In this document: positions 33,071-44,477 of the stretch, in pieces
Numbering within the stretch: position 1 is the first letter of the stretch
How the letters are laid out: the number at the start of each line of letters is the position of its first letter
NCBI GenBank assembly: GCA_019671135.1
Contig: JAHRHY010000009.1
Location: 1,364,001 to 1,428,000, forward strand
DNA length: 64,000 bases
Direction of reading: 5' to 3'
Source: Linnemannia hyalina
Lineage: Eukaryota > Mortierellomycota > Mortierellomycetes > Mortierellales > Mortierellaceae
The notes under the pieces: model-generated
What the model saw: the letters and a program-made list of their open reading frames with translations, nothing else
Database searches by the model: none
Told to the model about the DNA's origin: nothing
Position numbers and translations under genes: made by a program

Positions 33071-35282
33071 ATGAACAGGAACGCCAACGGGAACGGACTC
33101 CCGTTCCACGCCTCTGGCCAAAGGCAACAAGGATTCGGAGCAATTGCTGCCAAAACACGTCGTATCAGCACCAAGAACCTGGCCCTCCTAGCCGGTGTCT
33201 GCATCGTTTCTCTCCTCACGCTGGCCCGCCTCTTTGGTCCCAGTCCCGACGTACCTTCGCCCATCGTCAATCAATCAGAACATGAAGCCAAGAACGACTT
33301 GGAGCGGGAACTGTTGGTCAAGCAGATCCTCGAGACCCGCAAGTCCGCCTACAGCTTTGACGACTTTACGGAGGAAGGACTGGTTATGGAGACGAACCAA
33401 CACCTCTTGCCAGCGACTGCGATCTTGTTGGGTTGGAAGCGTCTGGATGGGCTCAAGTTGATTGTCAATTACCTGGCACGGTACCCTTACATCAAGGAGA
33501 TCATCATCTGGAACAACAACCAGGCAACCAAGTTGAACAAGAAGGACTTTGAGTTTGATGACAGCTACGGACCTGTACCCGAGTTGCAGGTCTACAACAG
33601 TCACGAGAACTTGCACGACTTTGCAAAGTACATGTCGTGCTCCCTCGCCAAGTACCAACACTGCTACTTCCAGGATGATGACTGGCTCAACACCCATATG
33701 GACGCCCTCTACACCAACTTTTTGACGAGCCCCAGTCTCATTCACACCAACACTCTGCCCTTGATCCATATGGAGCATCGCCGCTGGACCTTTACCAACG
33801 CCGGTACGTTGCTCTTGGACTGGGGTCTTTTTGCCACGACGCCATGAAACAACAAATCCAAAAGCCCAGTTTTTTCAAAAAATGGGATTCCTAGTGTGTC
33901 AACTCAATCTAACTCATGGAACCTTTTGTCGCCTTCTCTCTTAATAAATAGAGTACAAGTTGCATACAGGATTTGCATGGATGGGTACAGGATCGTACTT
34001 ACCAAGGGAGAAGGCACAGAGGCTACTGGAGCAAGGAGGAAACAGCAACCTGGCCAAGGATCGTCTGAAGGTCATCGACATGTACTTTTCGCTCTGGACC
34101 AACCAATACCCTTACCAGTTGGTCAACTATCTAATGCCATTGGACCAGAAGAACGGATGGAGTACGGATGGCGCAGTTGATCATTGGACTGTCGTCTATA
34201 GGAACATGGTAAGCTGAGCAAGAACACTAGCTAACTTGTCGTGACTGTTGAACGCGCAAGGTGTCCAATAGTCAACCACTTCCCCACGGATCAACTTTAT
34301 TTCAATTTGCTAATCCTTGGGCGTGTATATTGTTTCTGCTTTGGTTGGATCTAGATGGATGCGGCAACCCGACTGTACTCTGCCCTGGTTGCCAACCCCG
34401 AAGTCTCGGAGAAGGATTATTTCCCTCGCGAGGAAGAACTGCCCCTCATGGCCGATCGTCACGCAAGGTCCGTCCTACAATCATCGGAAAATACTAGGCA
34501 TTATGACTGGACAACATTTAGCAGTTTACGTGTATGTTGCTGATCCTAATATTTATCGTGCTATTGATAGATCGCCATGCTTCAACGACAAGTGTCTGTT
34601 TAAGACCAGTCTGGACCCTTTCCCTCTGCCACAGGATGTTGTCTTCAACAATGACTTGGAGTCGATCGAGGACCAAAATGCAAAGTTCAGGGCATTGGAG
34701 TATCCTTCAAACGAGTTTTTTGCCTCATACTCTTATATCCATGCAGTCGACAACGATCCACAGACATGCTGGAACAGCTTCAAAGGTACATTTTGTGTTC
34801 CTTTTTGTGATTTGCTCAATTGATCCCAGGAATGCAATTGAGAAAACTATCATTGCTTCCCACAACATACCCCAAAGAAAATGACCCTGTGTTTGCTTAC
34901 GTTTTTTTTTTTTTTTTTTTATCTTTTTCACTACCTTGGATCATTGTGATGGGCAGTTCCGCAAGTCGGAGATTCGTTTGGACTCCAGTTTATTGCTGCA
35001 CGACAGGTGAAGAAGATGAGTGTGACCTCATCCAAGTCTCTTGCGAGTCTCGAAGGCAAGTTCTCGGTCATGGCGTCGGACATAAAGGGCGAAGAATGGA
35101 TCAAGTGTCGCCACACCGCGCGGTTCCCTCACGCATATACCATGACCCTTGACATCTCCTGCCCTACATCAGGAACCATTATCCCTGGAGGAGTGGTTTC
35201 GAATGTCAAGATTGTGTTTGAGCAGGCGCTTGACAAGGCGCTGGAGGTCTGTGGTATGGAGGTTGGAGGTATGGTCCTCTAG
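33071..35282 (+). CDS. Type II membrane glycosyltransferase with C-terminal sugar-binding-like domain
   Basis: Five exons: 33071-33803, 33952-34208, 34355-34467, 34571-34785 and 34957-35282. All have GT-AG introns and matching phases. The product is about 547 aa. A short basic cytoplasmic tail precedes one hydrophobic anchor (LALLAGVCIVSLLTLARLF, about residues 37-55), as in Golgi enzymes. The catalytic part resembles exostosin-type (GT64-like) transferases: ATAILLGWKRLDGLKLIV, EIIIWNNNQ (about 145) and a DDD metal-binding motif in CYFQDDDWLN (about 202). FAWMGTGSYLPRE follows in exon 2. The last 130 residues (AVDNDPQTCWNSFK joined to VPQVGDSFGLQF, then HTARFPHAYTMTLD) look like a discoidin/F5-8-type beta-sandwich. 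The sugar donor and acceptor cannot be told from sequence. Intron 4 carries a 19-T run. Confidence 0.82.
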
Positions 35283-37450
35283 AATGTGGGTTCTTTTTTT
35301 ATAGACGCAGTATAGGTTTATTTCCTCGTAATACACACATTTTTTTTTTTATCTATCAATAGTGGCAGGATCTCTGTTTCTTTACCGGGAGGTTTTTTTC
35401 GTATATTGTTCTGCGCCTGCACTGCTGAACAACAGTGGGGGGGGTTTTTTCTTGAAAGTATGCATACATGGATATATGTGGCCATGTCAAGTTCATCGTG
35501 GCGGATTCGAGCAATCTTATTCGACCGTTTCCGTTTCGTCGCCCTGACAGAACATGAAAATCCTTCCTTCCTAGGAGGAAAAAAAAAAAAGAAACCACAA
35601 ACATGTCCACAAAAAATGGTATTGATGATGTAAATGCGCGCCTTGTTTCCGTGCATGCATTGTAATCGTGCTGAGCCACATCTCCGAGCAAAGTTTTGAT
35701 CGACGACGTTTCCTTCAGCCCATAAAAAACCTTCCCTGCTTGAAGGAAGTAAAAAAAAAATAGAAGCGACCACCAAAAGGCGTGTATGTGTGTGTATGGG
35801 ACTTGAGAGGTTCAGGTTCGCATCATGATCATTGGGTCAAGCAAAGACCAGAATCTCGACCCCTTTTTTTTTTGCGTGTGTATGAATCGGCAAGAGTTGG
35901 AATGTGGTTATCTCATGAGTGTGATGGGAAGAAACGTGTTGTGGAGAATCGATTTCGATTGGGGATTTGAGGTGAGGTTGGTAGCAGGACATGTACGGGA
36001 AGAGGAAGGGAGGGAAAGAGAAAGGAAGTGTAAGGGGGAAGAGGAAGAAGGAGGGAGTGCAAGATTGGACAGCAGCAAGAGCATGAAGCAAAGTATGCCA
36101 ATTGAATATATTAGGTTTGTTGATCCGTTAAAGTCGCAATTGCAAGTGAGTGAAAACAAAGGGCGACTAAAGGACGCAAAGAAGCAAAGATCATTAAGGA
36201 CGAAGGAGAGGGGGAGGGGGGTGGAGAAAGGAAGGAGAGAGGAGAAGGAGGGAAAGGACATGCATATGACATCGGGTAGTGTTGCGTCCTGTTGTGGCAG
36301 ACGATCTGCGCGTTCGTGCGTTTATTTTTATTTTTATTTTATTTTTATTTTTCTTGGACCATGACGAAAATACATTTTCGGGGAGACCCATTTGCAACAC
36401 GGACCATGGGTTTAAGATCTTGCTTGACCTTCGGACGGACGGACAAATGAGGGGAAGCTACGGTTTCTTGAGCCGAGTGAACATAATACGATGAACATCC
36501 AATGCCGTGCCCATGGGAGGTAACAAGTGAAGAGAGGCGAAAGGAAGGCAAGGAATGACGAATAATGGCGAAACAAGCTCTGTTCTAGATATTTGTGAAC
36601 ATGAACAATGATTTTGATAGTTGTGTCAATGAAGTAGAAAAAAGATGGTGACCGTGGAAGGGTCTTTGGTTCCAATATGACCCCACCCGGCGCCTGGGAT
36701 AGGTTATTGCAGTGAGTGATTGATTGATTGATTGACTGATATGACCGTCTCACGAACCACAAAAGTATCAAAGCGATCGTCCCAGCTTTCTCTTTCTTTT
36801 TCATCAGCCCCGTTGTAACATCTTCTCCTTCCTTATCTAGTCGTAAGATTGTATTCCTATTCACGACTTTAAAATAACATCTCTCGTTGTGTTTGTGTTG
36901 TGTGCTGGTCTATTCATATCTCGCTCACTCCTCATTTGTTCATCACAGGACTGAATTGAAAAAGTCCTACTGTACACTTGTATTTTTGTAACATCCGTGC
37001 TTAGATTACTTACTTACTTGCCGTCCCTAGCGTTTTTCCCTCAGAGTGCTTTGCCTAAAAGAGAATAGGCCTCGTCTCGACCCGCCTCGCCTGCCTTCAT
37101 CTCACTCACCTGTCATTGTCATACCTTCACTGCACTGTTTGTTATTTAACGTCGCTCCCTCTTCCCTTATCGCTCCTTTTCTCCCTTCCTTTTCTCTTTA
37201 TTCCCTTTTCTTCCTTACACTCAACCCCCGCATTCCTTCATTCACTCAACTATTTTTCTTTTCTTTGTTTCATTCATTCATTCATTCTTCACGACACCCT
37301 CATCGACGCACACACACACTCTCTCTCTCATTCAAGCTCATTCATTCGCTCTTCTTTCATTCTCGCCTTGCACACTCTCTTCCTTCACACTTACTGTCTA
37401 CCTTCTGTAACGCATACCCCTACACCCTCAATTAATACTAAAAACAAGCC
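35283..37450. other. Intergenic, about 2.2 kb
   Basis: No gene supported. It contains A runs, an ATTTTT-rich array at about 36330-36355 and ATTG repeats near 36716-36735. The last 400 bp is a long C/T-rich leader, including CATT repeats near 37272-37287, upstream of the next gene. Confidence 0.55.
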
Positions 37451-40400
37451 ATGTCCTCTTCTGCCCTCACCCCTAAAGGCTACACCTTCTGTTACTACGT
37501 CTCTGGTCACGGTATGTGTCCTTTTCTCCTATTTTACTTGCAGCAGCCGCACAGCCCATGTGCCTGAGTGCAGCAGCACCACCACCTCCAACCGACCAGT
37601 CATCGTTGACATTCAACTGCAGAGACAAAACCTGACAACTAAGATTCGTCCTCTTATTCTTTTCGCTTCTTACCCCTGCCTTGCCTTCATTCATTCATTA
37701 CAACTTTTCATGTCACAGGATTCGGCCATGCCACTCGAGTCAACCAGATCATCACAGAGCTGCTAAAGTCAACAACGACGTCAAGTTGTTCCTCCTCTTC
37801 AAGTAGTACAGGAACAACAGCAGCAAGCCTTGCTCCACCAACGGCCATCGCCACCAAGAACACGGAAGGTGCTTCTTCTTCAACAAACAACAACACCCCT
37901 ACCTCGACTAGCAGACATACAATTTATATTGTGTCGGATGCACCCGAGTTTATCTTCCAGGACGTGACAGCCCTGGGAGCCAAGTACCGTAATGCCAAGG
38001 TCGATGCAGGCGTCGTCCAACCACTGGTGAGTCTTTTCTTTGATGCCGCTGTTGCTGTGTGTGTTGTTTCGCCTCAAGGGAGAGAGAAAGAGAGGTGAAA
38101 AAAGAATGTATATGGCTAATTGTTCTGTTGTACAAGCTCCGTGTGGGTGTGTGGTTATTATGATTATTATGAGTGTGCATGTCTTGTTTGATTTCATTTC
38201 CCAGCAGACGATGCCATGCCTTTGTTCCCCATAAGGGACATATTTGCATTTGGCATGGATATAATAGATAAAAGGAAGGGAAAAAAAAAGAAAAAAAGAG
38301 ACCCGTTTCATTGGATCAATGCAACTCATTCCGTGTTGATTCTATTTGTGTTCACTTGCACCTTAAAATGATAACTATCACCCATTGAACAAAGACAAAG
38401 ACATTTCTGGTGGTTCCACTTGTCGACCCTTCATTGCTAGATTACGTATTAACATCGCCCATAACCAACATTCATCTCCTTCCTTTACTTAGGCATACTC
38501 GGTCGATAGACAAAAGACCATCGAAGGTGTCAAATCCTTCCTCGCCCGTCGTGAGGAGATCCTCCAGGCCGAAGTATCCTGGCTGGCCCAGGTCGGAGCT
38601 GACTGTGTCCTCGCCGACGCACCCTTCCTGCCCTGGTAAGCTAAGCACTGAAGATTTTTTTTTTCTTTTTCCCAATTTTCCTCCGAATCAAAAACGATAC
38701 TTTGGTGGAGGTATATCGAAGAAAAACCGATGAAAGTCTAAGAGAGATGAAAGGAGCATGGATAGAGGAATACGAAGCCTTCATGCGGAACAGGGGTTTA
38801 CTTTCGTAAGATTACACCACAGTGAGAGCAAACGGGCCCAACAAAACACAAAATTATATGATGTGCTCTGCTGTTGATGGCCTATGGGCTTATAGCCCAT
38901 GGCTCTCTTGCCATGCTCTCGTCACTCTTATTATGCCATGTTTTGAGCAAGAGCATCTCGCAAAAAATGGAGGGAAATGGGTCTAATAACATACGCTGCA
39001 CACCTAGACAATGCATGCTTGATCTTCCCTCACTTTCATTTGTGCCTTATCCATCAGCTCTCCCCTTTGCTATGCACACACAAAATAAGAGAGCATGCCT
39101 GAAATGCGATCGCTTATTGCTGAGCATTACTTATTTTGCGACTCATCTCCTAGAAGACTGTGAACCTAACCATAAAACCCTCGTTTTTTCTGTGAATAGT
39201 GCGGCAGCTAGTGCTTACGGAATCCCTGCTTGCTTGATCACCAACTTCACATTTGACGAGGTCTACCGATTCTTGCGGGAGGGAGATACACTGGACAAGG
39301 ATGTCATGGCAGTCGCCGATGCAGCATTGGAGGATTACAAGAATGCTTCACTCCTCTTGCGTTTGCCTGGATCGATCGATATTCCTTCGTTCGAGGATGA
39401 GATTTTGGCAATGGAGACTTCTCGGTCTAATGGTAGCCCCTCTATTTCGGATATGGATGATACGGAAGAGGACCATCGTATCCTGCCACTCTCGACAATT
39501 CAGAAGCAGGAACATGATCTTCAACAACAGCAGCAGCACCGACAACTCCACGCGCATAGCAAAGCCAAGGAGGATGGTAACAGGGCAGCGCCTCTGGCCA
39601 TGGATGTGGATGAGTACTACCGACGAAACAGCATTATCCGCCAGCACTCAAATGATACCATCATGGGCGATACTACTCCGTCAGGAATCATGTCCCCCGC
39701 CACAAGCAACGGAACCACAGTCTCGTCGCCCAGTCCTTCGATCATTGGTCGCTTCCGCTCATCGTCGATTGCAGCCGGTAGTGACTCGTCTCTGTCAATG
39801 GCAGCCGCATCTCCCATGGCCTCTAAGTTGCGTTCGTTGACGCGCAAGGTGGTCGATGTGCCATTGGTGGTCAGGATGGCTGTCAATACTCGCGAGGATG
39901 TCTTGAGATCCTTGGGAGTCGACGAGCTGACCATTGCGACCAAGAAGATGGTCCTGGTTTCGTTTGGCGGTCAGAGGTTGAAGCAAGGATGGGGTAACCC
40001 GCTCCCTGAGGGATGGATTGGAGTCATCTGTGGACTGCCCGTTGAGCATGAGTTGCCTGAGGGGTTCTATAGGAGTCCTCATGGTGTCTACGTTCCTGAT
40101 CTCACCCGCGCCGCCGATATTGTCATTGGCAAGCTGGTATGTTCTCCTTTTTTTCTGGATACTGTTGTTTCCTTGTGCTCGCGGAACTGTTTTTGCACCC
40201 TTTTTTTTGTGTTTTATTCCGTTGCATACTAACAACTCTGTATTACTTCTATTTTTTCATTCTCTGTCTTTACAGGGCTACGGAACGTGCTCGGAGTGCA
40301 TTGCGCATGATACGCCCCTGATCTACGTCTCTCGTCCCCAGTTTATCGAGGAACACGGATTGATTAAGATGATGATCAACCACGGCCTGCCTGTCGAGAT

Positions 40401-40920
40401 GACCGCTGAGGAGTTTGAGAACGGACATTGGCAGCGGTCGATCCTTGAAGCTGACCGACAGGCGCGAGATGAGAAAGAGGGAAGACGCTTGCATATGGAG
40501 AGCTGTAGCGAGGATTCGCACGATGACGAGGAGGAGAAGAAGCAGGATGATAAGCAGACGACTCGTAGGGACGTGGTTTCGCTGGCGGAATCCGTCAACA
40601 GGGGAGAATTGGCCAAGGCAGGGCCCATCTCGCTCGGTCGGAGGACACGGCGGTCGTCTTCTGTCACTTCCTTGTCGGCTTTCAGGGTCAAGGGACCCAA
40701 GATGGCGCGACTTTCTCCTGTGGGTGACGATGATGATCAGTCTTCTACTCTCGAGGGCAAGGACCAGGAGGAGAAGCCATTGCCACTGATTGAGGCTGAA
40801 CTGGAGAAGGTGTATGTGCCTGCGGTCTGGTTCGAGAGGAGGATACCTCATAACGGTGGCGAGGTGTGTGCGCGCCTAGTTGAGGAGTTTATGGCTCGCC
40901 TTGAGGAGGACGATGAATGA
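37451..40920 (+). CDS. L-arabinokinase-type glycosyltransferase-fold protein
   Basis: Five exons: 37451-37511, 37719-38026, 38493-38635, 39200-40136 and 40276-40920, phase-consistent with GT-AG introns. The product is about 697 aa. It follows the N-terminal domain of plant L-arabinokinase in order: YYVSGHGFGHATRVNQII across intron 1, IYIVSDAPEFIFQ, KTIEGVKSFLARREEIL, DCVLADAPFLPC joined to AAASAYGIPACLITNFTFDE, DVPLVVRMAVNTREDV, VSFGGQRLKQGW and KLGYGTCSECIAHDTPLIYV. This domain has the fold of UDP-glycosyltransferases. The GHMP kinase half is absent, since a stop follows soon after the first domain. Two low-complexity inserts, at about 235-385 (Ser/Gln-rich) and in the last exon (acidic), enlarge it. 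Substrate unknown; a nucleotide-sugar or sugar-salvage role is inferred. Confidence 0.85.
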
Positions 40921-41062
40921 AACATGTTTTGTGGCGGGACATTACCTTAGAAGACCAATTACCCTTTAGAAAACCACAATAGAATAATAACCATTGTACA
41001 ACAGAACTTTTTTTTTCATGAATCGTTTTAAATTGTTTCATTTTATTTTGCTGCAGTTGTTT

Positions 41063-41224
41063 TCAGACTCTGTTTTTTTTCGCTGTTGCCAAACGCTTCC
41101 GTCTGCATCGGTCTTCAAACTCTTGACCTTCAACATCGACAATACTCCTATCTTGCCCATGAAGCAGTTCCAATTGTTTCAATTGATCCATTTCGCCCTC
41201 TGAGAGCTCTTCCCAGTTCAACAT
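41063..41224 (-). other. Possible 53 aa ORF or orphan last exon
   Basis: An ATG frame preceded by an acceptor-like CTACAG encodes a charged, helical peptide (MLNWEELSEGEMDQLKQLEL, then a CRRKRLATAKKNRV basic end). The composition is gene-like, but there is no domain I recognise and no upstream exon. It could be a fragment of a lost gene next to the peptidase relic. Confidence 0.25.
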
Positions 41225-41445
41225 CCTGTAGACTGTAGTGCTCCTGCAGATTATCAGTGGGATGTACTGTACTGGGGGACAGGAGATACTCTTTTTGCCA
41301 AATAAACAACTCCCTTTATCACTTATTACTCTGACCATTTCCACTGACGCTTGTTAGGTCTACCTTTCTTTTTCTTTCTGTTTCCAACAACTGGCGACGA
41401 TCGTTTGCGTAATAAGGGTAAGCGTATTATCATCTTTCTTTACCT

Positions 41446-41670
41446 CTACTTTAAATGCTCATACTTCTTGTTTGGGTTCATAGGCGCAACCCGCCTTACA
41501 CTTGAACGCTCTCGCGAAATCAGGCGAGTTCTGAGCAACACCATTGATGCGACATTGAGGAGGCGAATGGTTGTTGTAATTGACGAGGTCTACAAATGAC
41601 TCTGGTGTCACCACAGGCGGCCATAGGAGATGAAGAAGAGTTGCTCCGGGGTCATCTCGTTCGATAACCT
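41446..41670 (-). pseudogene. C-terminal relic of an M13 (neprilysin-like) metallopeptidase
   Basis: Three in-order pieces in different frames rebuild the family's C-terminus: MTPEQLFFISYGRLW, then VTPESFVDLVNY with HSPPQCRINGVAQNSPDFAR and AFKCKAG, then PMNPNKKYEHLK before a stop. In functional M13 zinc peptidases the corresponding order is QLFF.SYG.LWC, H.P...R..G...N...FA.AF.C and a G.PMNP..KC end. Here one frameshift falls at the LWC position and another just before MNPNKK. The catalytic HExxH region is not present upstream. It is therefore a dead fragment, perhaps left by a local deletion. Confidence 0.8.
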
Positions 41671-44477
41671 TAATAGAAAGTGTCACACACACACACATGG
41701 ACATGGCACCGAAGACAATGAGAGGCAACTTCCTTATGCTTTGTATACCAGTCAAGCAGAAACAGAAGTCAATTAAAAAAGTGTTTATTGGAGAATGACT
41801 TTTTTTGCCAATTAATACATTAATAGTGGGCGCGGCTTGGGATTCTTGACCGGAGACTTGGAGACGGACACTTGCTGGGCCGACCGGGTGAGAGAGAGAG
41901 GAGGTAATGCCACGTTCCACCCTTGGCTGCCGGGGCACCGCGTCCGCGCCAGGTTGTCAGGCTTATACGAGAGCCGATTTTGCTCCGGAGCGCGCACCTT
42001 TAACATTTTGTTCGTCTCATGTGACATCCACCACCTACTAGATTCTTGCCACCATCCTGGCACGATTCCAGTTCCCCTACTGTACCTCCCTCTGCCCTTG
42101 TCTCCTATCCATTTCTCCTTGGCGTATGGGCTACACTCCTACACTCCTAGAACCATTCTTCAACGTCAACCGCCTTGCCCTTTTTTTCGTTATTGCCCAT
42201 TTGCCTCTGCCGTTCGTTTTGCCATTTGCCATTCCTGTGTCCATTCCTACCACCCTCCTGTTCACTTCCGTCACCCTCTTATTAGGCAAATGGCGAAACG
42301 AATGGTAAATGCAAATGAGCAATGAAGAAGAAAAATGCAAAGAAGGACAGAATATAGGTTCTAGGCAAGCCCAGACCAAACGGATTAGAAGTACAAGTAC
42401 GTACCTTGGAACTGTGTGGCCGGTGGGACAAGTCTAGTGGGGGCGTCACGAACGAACAAAATGCAAGGCGGGCTCAACGGAGGGGCAAAACGGACTCTCG
42501 CTTGTACCTGATAACCTAGGGCAAACACGACACCAGACAACCTGGGGGCGAAACGTGGCACCTTGGTTGATCTCAACTCTGAGGATGCCCGAAAATACAA
42601 AGAGAGGCGCTGCTGCGTCTTAGTATTGAGAATGGGGATGGGGATGGGAGAATGGGGTTGGGGATGGTTTACAAGAAGACGGCATGGCCATAGCGGCCAT
42701 GAAAAGAAAGCTACTTCATCACCCCGTCCTTTGCCACCACTCGATTCCTTTCTCTGTCGCTCCCATGCCCACTCTTCCCTCATCTCGTTGCTGTGCCCCT
42801 TTTTAATCCTCCACGCCCTCCGTTCGACTTTACTTTCCGTTTGTTTCTCACCATCAGGACGACCCTCTGACCCTATTCTGTATTGTTGATGGAGAGGCTA
42901 CCTGGAACAAGATGAGGGTGGACGAGGGAACAAGAGGAACGAGGGAACAAGAGGAACGAAGGAACAAGAGGAACGAGGGCATGTTTTGTTTAGTAAAGAC
43001 TTGAGTTATCGACTGAAGAACTAAGCTGCTATCGGCTACAACTATTTATCTCCTCCGGCATCAAACTCCCTGTCTGAAAAAAAAAATGGTTATGTAAATC
43101 CCTTCCCCTCCCCACATCCATGCCACCACTCCATAGACCCGAGCCCTTTTACTGTCGATATCTCGTCAGAGTCCAAATGTCAAGAAACTCTAGCGCTGCA
43201 ATTCTTATGACGAATTTGCTTTTACAAGCTATCCTGGAAGTGATTAGGCGCGATAATACAATGGTCCATGCTTCGTCCAATCTTATTCGATTCTAGTGTC
43301 GCATAATAATTGCGATATGATGGACGGACATGACGTTGGGATCCGATCCGACTAGACTCGAAATGGATGCATTGTCGCGGAAGGTGGAACAACGAAAACG
43401 AGAACCGTAGTCAGGGTGGGCAGGAAGGTTGACATCCTAAAGGACATGCAGTTGATTATTGCCGGGGAGAATGAATGTGGATCCGTATCCGTATCCAGGA
43501 TCGAAAAAAAGCCTTGTGGTGCAAGGTGCAGTTCTCTCAATGGTAGGTAGTTTCAGGCATTGTATGGGTGAGCAATGGTTGATTGTGGTTGCGGATCAAG
43601 TCAAATGCGATTTGTTAAGGCAAAAATAGGTTCTCTCTAGTTAGGTTTTGGCTGTAGCGATTGTAAGTGGCTCCAATGCCAAATGGATGGCTCCTCTTTA
43701 TTGCATTTGTTTTTCCATCGGCGAAAATGGGGTTTTGGATTTGAGCACTTGCTTGAGTGAATTTACGAAGACGAAAAGTGAAAGGAAAAGGGAAGGGAAC
43801 GGGGAATGGATAACGGGAGAAAGAAGAGAGAAGAGAGAAGAGAGAAGATAGAAGAAAGGGAAAAAAAAAAGAGAGCTCGGTCCTCAAAGGTATGCGTTTT
43901 CTATTTTCCGAGCCAATGCGATTGCATGGTTTGTTTATCAGTGGGGTTGGAAGGAGCGGGAGTGCATGTGTTATTAATACAATTGGACAGTTATGGTTTC
44001 TTGGAATTGAGTGACAGAGAAGTGAATTCGAATTAGAAAGAGATTTAGCAAGGAGGATGAGTGAAGGAGATGAAGAAAAAAGAGACTTGGCGAGAAGGTC
44101 TTCTACAACAGAGGAAGAAAGGATCCCATGGTTGGTGGCAACAAATAAGAGAGACGAGGGGCATTATCGTAGTTGGTTGTTCGTTGCATATGTCGTCACT
44201 TTCGGCTGGACCATGACTTCATACACTCAGTAATGCTTCTTTCCTTGTCCCCCCTTTCTTTCTTTCTTTTTTCATTCATTCATTCATTCTTCTTTCTCTT
44301 CTCTTCTCTTTTCCTTCGTCTTCTTCTTCTTCCCATCCGCCCCTCCTCTGTCTTCTCTCCTTCGCATTTGCCTTCACATTCCTTCCTTCCTTCTTTCTTC
44401 ACTTTCTTTTTTTAGCCAATCCACTTCCTCCTCTCCGTTTCATTCAAAACACACACCACCATATTACTTGTCACCCA
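41671..44477. other. Intergenic, about 2.8 kb
   Basis: No gene supported. A CA run lies near 41683-41696 and a 17-bp tandem repeat at 42924-42979. Purine-rich tracts lie near 43780-43870. The last 250 bp before the next ATG is C/T-rich with CATT repeats. Confidence 0.55.
42924..42979. repeat. 17-bp tandem repeat, 3.3 copies
   Basis: The unit GAGGGAACAAGAGGAAC is present in three consecutive copies (the third with one change, G to A), plus a five-base partial copy. Confidence 0.95.
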
